From assembly GCF_003391095.1 (NCBI RefSeq), contig NZ_CP031447.1, positions 434,001 to 498,000 of the forward strand: a DNA stretch of 64,000 bases, in the 5' to 3' direction. This document shows, one piece after another, positions 26,372-34,381 of this stretch. The notes beneath the pieces were generated by a model. It was not told the origin of the DNA and did no database searches. It was given only the letters and a program-made list of their open reading frames with translations. Both the position numbers and the translations under genes were made by a program. The stretch is from Austwickia chelonae. GTDB lineage: Bacteria; Actinomycetota; Actinomycetes; Actinomycetales; Dermatophilaceae. The stretch's first letter is position 1; each line of letters starts with the position of its first letter.

Positions 26372-27246
26372 AAGTAGCGAATATTTCGATGAGATATCAT
26401 CGAGCAGAAAAAAGTGTCTTCTCAGATGTTAGCTTTGAGTTAAATAGCTCAGAAATAATGCCGTTGATTGGAGGAAACGGGTCAGGAAAGACTACATTAC
26501 TACGAATTCTTGCAGGAATAATTCGGCCGGAAAAAGGTTCTGCTTGCATTAATGGAGTAGATATTCTGTCGAGAACAATTGAGGCGCAGAGATCAATTGG
26601 GATTTCTCTTTATCCAGAAAGAAGCTTCTATTATAGATTAACGGGAAGGCAAAATATTGAGTATTTCGCCTCTTTGAAAGGAATTTTTGGAAAAGAAGCA
26701 AAGCGTGAGGCAAATCGTGTTCTTTCTGAGCTAGGATTGGAAGATAAGGCAGATAGCATGTTTATGAGAATGTCTCTGGGGCAAAGACGAAGATTGGGCG
26801 TATCACGTGCTATCCTGGGTTCTCCCAGTCTTCTTTTATTAGACGAACCTACCTCTAATCTAGATGCCTCTGGGACTTTTTTAGTTCAAGATGTTATATC
26901 TAGGCATGCTTCTGCAGGTGGATCTGTGATAATTTCAACTCACCATCAGCAGGATTTGCGCTTATCGACCAAAGCAGTCCTAGCCTTAAAAAATGGAAGA
27001 TGTGAATTACTGCTAAGTAATAAATCTATTTTAAGCCGCAAAATCGAGTTCTCCTTCGAATCAAAGAACTCTTCTGCGATTCATAAACTTTCCGAGAAGT
27101 ATCCAATCACATTAAGTAGCGATGGAGCGTTAGTTGATGTTCCAGTAGAAATTTCTTTGGCTCAAATTGTGGAGGAGATCTCAGGCTTAGGAATATGTAT
27201 ATCATCAGTTAAAGACACTATGTGGTTCCCGGAGCGCAACTCATAG
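26365..27246 (+). CDS. ABC transporter ATP-binding protein in lanthipeptide cluster
   Basis: This 293-residue ATPase has Walker A GGNGSGKTT, signature MSLGQRRRLGVSRA and Walker B LLLLDEPTSNLDASG, followed by a C-terminal extension of about 75 residues. It overlaps lanC by 7 bases. Together with the ABC-2-type permease downstream it forms a second transporter. In this cluster no LanT-type exporter (membrane and ATPase domains in one chain) exists, so this pair may export the peptide, or may be a second resistance pump. Sequence alone does not decide. Confidence 0.85.
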   Translation: MLKVANISMRYHRAEKSVFSDVSFELNSSEIMPLIGGNGSGKTTLLRILAGIIRPEKGSACINGVDILSRTIEAQRSIGISLYPERSFYYRLTGRQNIEYFASLKGIFGKEAKREANRVLSELGLEDKADSMFMRMSLGQRRRLGVSRAILGSPSLLLLDEPTSNLDASGTFLVQDVISRHASAGGSVIISTHHQQDLRLSTKAVLALKNGRCELLLSNKSILSRKIEFSFESKNSSAIHKLSEKYPITLSSDGALVDVPVEISLAQIVEEISGLGICISSVKDTMWFPERNS

Positions 27247-27390
27247 GGAATTTAGGTAAATTGGCAGCCAATAGGATTTTGCACCGCTAGATTTGCAGTC
27301 CTTTATTCTAAAAGGAGCTATCTCAGAGTAGTGCCATCAGAGTCTACAGACTATATACATATAAAAACTAATCTGAAACTAGGGGTTTCA

Positions 27391-28203
27391 ATGAATTCTT
27401 TAAGGCAATTTTCAGCCTATCTAAAGCGGATTTACCTGGAGCAGGTTAGCTATAAGACTGCACTCGCTTTAACTCTAATAACCGCAGCTATAAGTCTTCT
27501 ACAATTTGTATTCATGGGAAATTTTATAAAGGAAGGGAATTCTTTTCCGGGTATATCGGCGTATGGAGGTGACATTCTTTCATATTTTGTTACTGGATCT
27601 ATATTCACAGGATTCGTAGGAATCTGCGTATCTTCATTTAGTTCCTATTTGTCACTAGAGCAGCGAGGGGGAACACTAGAGTCAGTATTTGCATCTCCGA
27701 TGCCATTAATTAAAACAATGCTCTTCTCTGCGGCAGCTGGATTAATTGGAACGATTTCCGGGTCTGCATTAATGATTTTTATCTTTGGATTTATATTTAA
27801 AATATCGTTTAATATTAATATTTTAGGTCTTTTAATAATTCTATTCTCCTTGACGCTGACTCTTTTTGGGTTCGGCCTGGCGGGTTGTGGCGTTTTGTTA
27901 GTTACAAAGAAAGGTGATCCGATAACGTGGGTTTTCACAACGGCCACCGCCCTACTGTCTGGAGTTATGTTCCCTGTTTCAATATTGCCGCAATGGATGC
28001 AGTATATTTCGCACTTAATTCCCACTACGGTGGCTTTGGATGGAATTAGATTAGCAATGCTATCCTCGGCCTCCCCTGATAGATTAATTTCTATTATTTT
28101 TCAACTGTTTTTGTGGTCTTTTATTTCAGTGCCCGCTGGGATCTTTGTATTCAGAAGAGGGCTCGCTCTTTCTCGTAAGCATGGAAGCCTTTCCGACTAT
28201 TGA
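27391..28203 (+). CDS. ABC-2-type permease of the lanthipeptide cluster
   Basis: This 270-residue membrane protein has about six hydrophobic helices and family wording such as GGTLESVFASPMP and ATALLSGVMFPVSILPQWMQYISHLIPTT, typical of ABC-2 drug/polysaccharide-type permeases with a conserved motif before the last helices. I chose the ATG at 27391, preceded by AGGGG; a GTG at 27331 lies too far from its AAGGAG. It pairs with the ATPase encoded immediately upstream. Export of the lanthipeptide or immunity are both possible. Confidence 0.8.
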   Translation: MNSLRQFSAYLKRIYLEQVSYKTALALTLITAAISLLQFVFMGNFIKEGNSFPGISAYGGDILSYFVTGSIFTGFVGICVSSFSSYLSLEQRGGTLESVFASPMPLIKTMLFSAAAGLIGTISGSALMIFIFGFIFKISFNINILGLLIILFSLTLTLFGFGLAGCGVLLVTKKGDPITWVFTTATALLSGVMFPVSILPQWMQYISHLIPTTVALDGIRLAMLSSASPDRLISIIFQLFLWSFISVPAGIFVFRRGLALSRKHGSLSDY

Positions 28204-28306
28204 AAACAGGGAGTATTACTTGTGAAGGGTTTCCCTTCGGCATGAAAAGCTGCGAACCTGTTGGTATGACACATTGTGGTGTGGTTTCTGCAGTGTAAAT
28301 TCTCGC

Positions 28307-30053
28307 CTAGTAAATAAATCTCTTGGCAATCCATGGGGTGTTGTTCTCTGTGGGATGCGACCATCCAGTCAATATGAGGGCGAAGGTAAGTGTCACACGT
28401 GTCGAGGTCTTCCAGAAGTCAAGCCTGAGTTCTCCCAGTTGGCTTAGTGACCCCCTTGCGGTGGTGAGGATGGCTTGGGCGTGCTCGGGAATGTCGGGCT
28501 CGAGGGTGAGTCGTTGGCCGTTGATCTCGATGGTTGCCGCGCGGATGGTGCGCAGGGTCTGGACGATCTTCTTGATGGAGGTTCCGGTCGTCGAGGTGAG
28601 GTAGCCGGTGATGGCCAGGGCCGCGAACACGACGGTCAGGTGGGCCTCGATCGATTCGCGTCGATGATGGAAGACGGGTCGGGCTCGAAGGTCGGACTTC
28701 GTCATCCGGAAGGAGGCTTCCACGTGCCACAGGTCGTGATAGGCGCTGATCACCGCCGCTCCAGCCATCGTGGTGATGTCGAGGTTGGTGACATAGCCTT
28801 TGAGTCCGGCGAGCTGACGGGCGCGGTCGATGGTGGCCTGATCGAGCTCTTTGGCGGCGCCGCTGACCTTGAGGAACCGGGTCTTGCGTAACGGTGTGGC
28901 GCCGGTAGCGACCTTCTCGGCCTTGGTGATCTGGGCGTTGATGGTCCGGTCATCACGCTTTTGGCGCTTGAAGGACCACTGGTAAACGATCCGACGCTCG
29001 CGGGCCGCTTTCCCGGTGCCCATGACCCGCTTCGACTCCAGGATCTGCCCATCGGTGAAGTAGTTCCCCTTCCGGGCGAAGTGGTCGGCCAGGTCATAGG
29101 GCGCTTTGGTCAGGCGCGACCCGACGATGAAGGAGAACCCGGCATCCTCCAAGGCGTTCAGGTTGGCCGCGGACAGCATCCCGGCATCGGCGACCACGAT
29201 CATGGCGGTCACGCCGTGGCGCTGCTGGAACTGGGTCAGCATCGGGACCAGGGTGGTGGTCTCGGCGGCGTTGCCCTCGAAGAGGTGCACCTCTAGCGGG
29301 AACCCGCCCGGGTCTACCAGGAGCCCGACCTGGACTTGAGGGTCGACGCGATGCTCCTTACTCATCCCGACTTTGCGCAGGCCGTCTTCGTTCTCGTTCT
29401 CGACGTGCAAGGTCGTGACGTCGTACATGACGAACGCGGCATGGCCGGTCGTGGCCGTCGAGTGCCTCAGGCAGGCCCGTGGCCAGCCGGCCGCGGTAGT
29501 CACGCGCCTGGCAGCGTTGCAGACACCGGTAGATCGTGTTCAACGATGGGGCGGGCACGCCGACCTCGCTGAGGACCCGGATCGTGTCTGCCTTGGAGGC
29601 CGGCTCGATGATCCGGGCCAGCACCAGCGCACGGAAGGTCTCATCACCGATGACGTCGAATCCCAGCTGGGTGTACGCGCTGGTCAAGACCTCCCACAGC
29701 AGCAGCGCGGAGGTCGAGAGCACCCGACCTCCGCCGGCCACGGTCCGGAGCCGACCCGAAACCGCCGGCACCGGCAGCCGCGGCGGCCCGTCGCTGGTCC
29801 AGTCAGCCACCTCGCTCATCCGCGACCCGACCCGCTCTAACGGCCCCAGACCCAACACCTGCTGCCCCGACCGAAGCCGTTCCTCGGCGACGGCGACGAG
29901 CAACTCCAACTCGGCATCGGTGTGCGCCGACCCCACATGGTCAACCTCAACGACATCCCACCCCTGACGGGTCACGACCTGGACCGCGACTGCGCCCGAA
30001 GAGGTGCGCACCTTGCGCACGAACCGAGACGACACGCCCCCAAGGCTAGCCAC
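28307..30053 (-). pseudogene. IS1634-type transposase, frameshifted, at island edge
   Basis: Two overlapping frames add up to one DDE transposase of the IS1634/IS4 group. The upstream frame (30053 to about 29440) gives FVRKVRTSSGAVAVQVV, the usual N-terminus, through YRCLQRCQ. The downstream frame (about 29480 to 28307) gives YDVTTLH (first D), VVADAGMLS (second D) and YHDLWHVEASFRMTK (catalytic E with the Y...E...K signature). The shift lies near 29440-29480, at a GCCACGGGCC stretch; no normal slippery heptamer is seen, so I treat the gene as broken. Its GC content matches the chromosome, not the island. I could not identify terminal inverted repeats. Confidence 0.8.
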
Positions 30054-30546
30054 GAGCAGGTTATTAGTGACCCCTTCACACCGGCCAGGGCCACACCCCC
30101 CCAGATCAGCCCGTCGCCGTCAGCCAGGAATCACAGACTGGGCGAACTCAGGTCAGGCGTAGGAAACCTTTATCCTCGTTCTTCTCTATCCCCAGATCGA
30201 CGCGCCGGTTTCCAGCCCGCCAGCAGGGCTCAGACCTACACCCTCATTGGGAAGAGCTGGTGAAGGATCTGGCTCGGGAGACGGCGGAGGCGACCGAGGA
30301 AGTCGAAGAGAAGGTACGAGCGATTCAGGAGGATGCCGGCAGCGTGGTGCAGGCGCTTTGCCCGGGTCGAGGCGACGGTGGCTCGGATCAGGGGATCATC
30401 AGCGGGGTGCTGGGTGACCAGAACAGGCCGAAGAGCAACATGCTGGAACAGGACTGATCTTGCCGCCGGGAATCTCGTTGAGAAGCGCAGTCGCTGGGGC
30501 GCTGTGACGTCCGGGCGTTTCGGCACCGGACGCCACCGCGCCGTGG
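30054..30546. other. Intergenic region, no supported gene
   Basis: Short reading frames on both strands here have no family features and no convincing ribosome sites. The left part probably contains the outer end of the insertion sequence; no terminal repeat could be paired with the other side. Nothing further is seen. Confidence 0.4.
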
Positions 30547-32430
30547 TCAGCTCAAGGCGACTTCTTCATGTTTCATGAAGGCCAGCCGGTGTCCAAAGGA
30601 GACCAGCGCGTAGCGGTCTTTTCCGGTGATGAGGACGTGGTCGTTCGGGGTGTCCATGGAGAAGGACTTCGACCAGTAGTAGGCGGTGGGCGGGTTCAGA
30701 TCGCCGACGACGTACTTCTGTCCGGCTTCGACCTTGTAGACCAGTGAGTTGACCTCTTGGTAACGCGAGGGGTCTTTGTAGGCGGCCTTTTCGGGGACGG
30801 CCCGGCCGTAGAGCCTGGTTTTCGCCGTGGTGGTGGCGATGGTGCGTTTCTCGGTGACCTTGCGGGCCTTGGGTGTGGCAGGCGGGTTGTGGAACCAGCC
30901 GAGGACGCCCAGGTACCAGATGGCCGTCCAGTCCTTGTCGACCTTCGCCACGACGAATTCGCTTCCGGCGATGGCGCGGGCGCCGATGTCGGAGACCTGG
31001 GTGGTGCTGGGGTCACCTTTGGGGCGCAGCCCGGGGTCGCGGACGAGTTCGGAGCTGGTGGACGGTTTGGTGTGCAGTGGGACGAAGTTGGTGTTCCCGG
31101 CTTCACAGGGGCCGTCTTTGCCGCAGGCGGTGAGTGGCTGGGCGTTGCCTTTGAACCCGGGGAGGATCCGGATGACGTCGCCGGGTTTGATCGGGTCTTT
31201 GCTGGTGCCTTGGGTGAGCGGTGCGCCGAGGAGCTCGAAGAAGTGCTCCCAGTCCCAGAAGGGGCCCGGGTCCCAGTGCATCTTGGGGATCTGTTCGGTT
31301 TTCTCGCCGGGGATCTGGTCGTGGCCGATGATGTGGGCGCGATCCATCGGGACCTTGAGTTCTTCGCAGAGGTTCTTCACGAGTTCTGCGGAGGAGGCGT
31401 ACATCGGTTCGGTGTACCAGCGGTGGCCGCGGGCGGCGTGGCCTTCGTGTTCGATGCCGATCGAGTGCATGTTGAACCACCAGCTGCCGCAGTGCCAGCC
31501 GATGTCCTGATGTTTCAGGTGTTGGGCGACGTGGCCGTCGTTCGAGCGGATCGTGTAGTTCCAGGAGACGTACTTCGGGTCCTTGACCATCTTGACTGCG
31601 ACATCCCATGAGCATTCGGTGTCATGGATGATGATGAAGTTGATGGCGGGGGCTTTGGGGCGGAATGCGCGGTCGTGGTTTCCGTAGTCTTTTTCTGATT
31701 CGCCGTACTTTTCGTAGGGCGATGGCATGATCTCGATTTTTTTCTTGTCGGCAGGTGGTGCCGGAGGTTTATCGTCTACGCGCGATTGGAGCAGGACTTC
31801 TTTCTGGGCTTCGACGGAGCCGACTTCGCTCTTCTCCAGGACGAGGAACTTGCCATCCGGCAGTTTTTCTTTTTGCCCTGAGGCGACGGTCTTCATGACG
31901 CGGTCGGCGAAGGTGCTCTGCGCTTCGATCGTCGACATGCCGCTGGCCCTGGCGACGGCGAGGTACCAGGCTTCGGGCTTGGTGTCGGCGCCGACGGGGT
32001 GGCCGGCCTTCTTTTGCAGGTGGACGAGGAGCGCGGCGCCGGCTTCGACGTTGGCGCCGGCGTCATTGCGGATCTTGTCGGCGGGGATTCCGCTGATCTT
32101 GGTGGCGCTCTCCAGGGTGTCCTCGAAGGCGGCGATCGGTTTACCTGCCCGTTCGAGACCGCGTTGGCGTTCGGCGGCGTCGATCAGGTGCATGGGGCCG
32201 AAGCCGTTGCCGACGCTGGGGCGTCCGCCGTGGTCCTGCCAGCGGCTCTGGCAGTGGGCGAAGGCAGCGAGGACGGTGATCGGGATGCCTTGTTTGTTGG
32301 AGGCGTCGTCGTAGATCTTTGTTTCTTTACTTTTTTCTTCCGCAGCATGGCTGGTAGAGGTGCCCAGCCCTATACCCAGGGCTGCTGCACCGGACATGAC
32401 AATGAAGGAACGTCTCCCTATATGGACCAT
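30547..32430 (-). CDS. N-acetylmuramoyl-L-alanine amidase, Tat-exported
   Basis: This 627-residue cell-wall hydrolase cleaves the bond between muramic acid and the peptide stem. An N-terminal twin-arginine signal (GRRSFIVMSGAAALGIGL, ending SHAA) argues for Tat export. A lysozyme-like helper region (VLAAFAHCQSRWQDHGGRPS) precedes the Amidase_2/PGRP domain (about residues 260-430), whose zinc ligands are seen in IIIHDTE, GHDQIPG and the D of WDPGPFWDW. A C-terminal SH3-like region (about 460-620) probably binds wall. The start was put at 32430 to place the Tat motif at the terminus, with GAGGAG upstream; the frame runs to 32589. Confidence 0.88.
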   Translation of the reverse strand: MVHIGRRSFIVMSGAAALGIGLGTSTSHAAEEKSKETKIYDDASNKQGIPITVLAAFAHCQSRWQDHGGRPSVGNGFGPMHLIDAAERQRGLERAGKPIAAFEDTLESATKISGIPADKIRNDAGANVEAGAALLVHLQKKAGHPVGADTKPEAWYLAVARASGMSTIEAQSTFADRVMKTVASGQKEKLPDGKFLVLEKSEVGSVEAQKEVLLQSRVDDKPPAPPADKKKIEIMPSPYEKYGESEKDYGNHDRAFRPKAPAINFIIIHDTECSWDVAVKMVKDPKYVSWNYTIRSNDGHVAQHLKHQDIGWHCGSWWFNMHSIGIEHEGHAARGHRWYTEPMYASSAELVKNLCEELKVPMDRAHIIGHDQIPGEKTEQIPKMHWDPGPFWDWEHFFELLGAPLTQGTSKDPIKPGDVIRILPGFKGNAQPLTACGKDGPCEAGNTNFVPLHTKPSTSSELVRDPGLRPKGDPSTTQVSDIGARAIAGSEFVVAKVDKDWTAIWYLGVLGWFHNPPATPKARKVTEKRTIATTTAKTRLYGRAVPEKAAYKDPSRYQEVNSLVYKVEAGQKYVVGDLNPPTAYYWSKSFSMDTPNDHVLITGKDRYALVSFGHRLAFMKHEEVALS

Positions 32431-33022
32431 TCGTTCAAAGCTCCTCACCTTGTTGATAAGGGCATTCCGGACAGTCCCCCCGAGATGCCGGGCTCTTTGT
32501 ATCATAGATTTCCTTCTCGGGAAATCTTGTTGAAATAAAGATGATGGGCTTGATCGCGAGATGGCGGGGTGTCCGTCCCGGAGTCGCACTCTAAGGAGGT
32601 GTCCTGGATTTTTCCTGCATGGGTTGAGGGGATGATGATCCGTACATTTGGGTTCAAATGCCCGAATTATTTGGATATCTCAGCGCCCTTGTGTGGAGAG
32701 TGTGTGGACTTCTGAAAATTGGTGAACCACGCTCATGAAAACGTTGGCCTGTGGTTTTAACTAAAGTGAAAGGTGAATACGGGCGGGGTGGGTGAGTCCC
32801 GCCTGCGGGTGGCCGGTCGATCGGTGGACGTGCTTGGTCGGTGCTGCGCGTGGTGCTGCTGGAGGAGGTCATGGTCTCGTGGGGAAGCGTGCGCAGGGCC
32901 TTGCCACGAGTCAGTGGGCGGGCCGAGCGCACTGCGGGGAAAAGAGAAATGCGGCGCGAGTCGCCGCATGAAAAAAGGCCCTTTCCCGATCTGGGTAAAG
33001 GACCTTGTCTCTGTATTAACGA
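32431..33022. other. Intergenic region with tandem terminators of tRNA-Pro
   Basis: Upstream of the amidase start I see no gene. The right part holds two hairpins downstream of the leftward tRNA: one at 32976-33006 and another at 32951-32969. Confidence 0.5.
32951..33006 (-). terminator. Tandem terminators after tRNA-Pro
   Basis: On the minus strand an imperfect hairpin (33006-32976) is followed by six T (32977-32972), a classic intrinsic terminator. A second perfect hairpin, TGCGGCG-N5-CGCCGCA (32951-32969), with T-rich sequence after it, follows. Confidence 0.85.
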
Positions 33023-33099
<77 letters not shown>

Positions 33100-33215
33100 T
33101 GGCTGGTCGCCGGGTGCTGACCCAGGTTAGACCTAGGAGGAACCGGCGACGACTCATGGTAGCCGATCAGGTGTTGAACTTCCGAATCGGGGATGGTCGG
33201 GCGTTCATCCGTCGT

Positions 33216-34145
33216 TCACCGATCACGTGGCGTCAAGGTCAACAGGGTGGCCTCGGGTCGGCACGCGAATCTCGCTGGGGCGTAAGGAGATGTGCCCAGC
33301 CCTGCGGAGACGTGCATCCAGGCGGCATTCTCGGGGGCTTCTCTATCGGGCGCGCCGTTAGCACCGGGCCACCAGCGGGACATCCCTTTGGCGCGGCGGC
33401 GGTCGAGATCGCAGTTGGTGACCAAGGCGCCCATGAAGGGCATCGCGATCTGTCCGCCGTGGGTGTGCCCGGCGATGATCATCCCTGCGCCGTCCCTGGT
33501 CATGGCGTTCAGTACCCGCTGGTAGGGGGCGTGGACCACGCCGATGGTCAGGTCGGCCGAGGGGTCGGCCCGGCCGGCCACCTCGTCGTAGCGGTCGAGC
33601 TGGATGTGGGGGTCGTCGACCCCGACCAGTTCCAGATCGAGCCCGGCGATTTCCACCCGGCTGCGCACATTGTTGAGGTCGAGCCACCCCTGGGACCGCA
33701 GCCCGGCCACCAGAGCATCGGTGGGCAGCCGAGAGGTCATGGGCATGCGGGTCTTGTGGCGTAGATAGATCGCCGGGTTCTTCGGCCGCGGGGCGAAGTA
33801 GTCGTTCGATCCCAGGACGAAGGCACCGGGCAGGTCGAGGAAGGGCGCCATCGCTTCCAGGAGCGGCTCGACCGACTCCGGGTGGGAGAGATTGTCTCCG
33901 GTGTTCACCACCATGTCGGGACGCAGCCGAGCCAGTTCCTTGATCCAGGCGACCTTGCGGCGTTGCCCAGGCATCAAGTGGATGTCGGACACCTGAAGGA
34001 CCCGTAGTGGTCGAGCACCGGGGGGCAGGACAGGGGCCGAACGTTCACGCACCACGAAAGCATTGCGCTCGATGAGCGAGGCATAGGCCAGGCAGGAGAT
34101 TCCTGCACCCACCACTGACAGGGCCGTCTTCGTCAAGGTGTTCAT
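33216..34145 (-). CDS. Membrane-anchored metallophosphoesterase
   Basis: This 309-residue protein belongs to the calcineurin-like phosphoesterases. Metal-binding motifs are in order: SDIHL, NTGDNLSH, GSNDY (variant of GNHD/GNHE), and GHTHGGQ. An N-terminal hydrophobic segment (ALSVVGAGISCLAYASLI) anchors it. The GSNDY variant is notable because the usual histidine is replaced by D. The ATG at 34145 fits the anchor position. It precedes ponA on the same strand, 236 bases away, as Rv3683 neighbours ponA2 in M. tuberculosis. The substrate is unknown; a cell-envelope phosphoester is plausible. Confidence 0.88.
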   Translation of the reverse strand: MNTLTKTALSVVGAGISCLAYASLIERNAFVVRERSAPVLPPGARPLRVLQVSDIHLMPGQRRKVAWIKELARLRPDMVVNTGDNLSHPESVEPLLEAMAPFLDLPGAFVLGSNDYFAPRPKNPAIYLRHKTRMPMTSRLPTDALVAGLRSQGWLDLNNVRSRVEIAGLDLELVGVDDPHIQLDRYDEVAGRADPSADLTIGVVHAPYQRVLNAMTRDGAGMIIAGHTHGGQIAMPFMGALVTNCDLDRRRAKGMSRWWPGANGAPDREAPENAAWMHVSAGLGTSPYAPARFACRPEATLLTLTPRDR

Positions 34146-34381
34146 CGTGTGACATCTTCCCAGAGAAGTTCGGGTGCGGGCGAGCCGCCCAGCCTCTGAC
34201 ATCGGTTCTTCGAGAGCGATCTCAACGACTTTGCTGAATCGGACCGAGCGGGTGGGGGCGAGTACCAGAGCCGGGCGAGGTCATGGCAGAGCAGGACGGT
34301 GTGGAGACGACCGAAGGGTGGCTCTGCCGGAAGTATCTCCGTCAGAGCCACCCTTGGATCGGTAGCTGAGGAAGTATCAGA

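Noticed and set aside
27270-27310. Sequence between the second ATPase and permease with a tRNA-like look (GATTTGCAGTCC)
   Set aside because: No cloverleaf can be formed; acceptor and T-arm are missing.
18490-28345. A 9-base word CTCTTGGCA found near both island edges
   Set aside because: Nine bases shared between two windows of several hundred bases can occur by chance; not accepted as an attachment repeat.
29440-29480. Programmed frameshift in the IS1634-type transposase
   Set aside because: No classic slippery heptamer or downstream stimulatory structure is evident, and this family normally uses a single frame; treated as a disruption.
30236-30526. Reading frames on both strands between the transposase and the amidase
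   Set aside because: No family features, poor starts and overlap of opposite strands. Treated as intergenic.
32590-33022. Plus-strand frames over the tRNA-Pro upstream region
   Set aside because: They overlap the tRNA and terminators and have no protein-like features.
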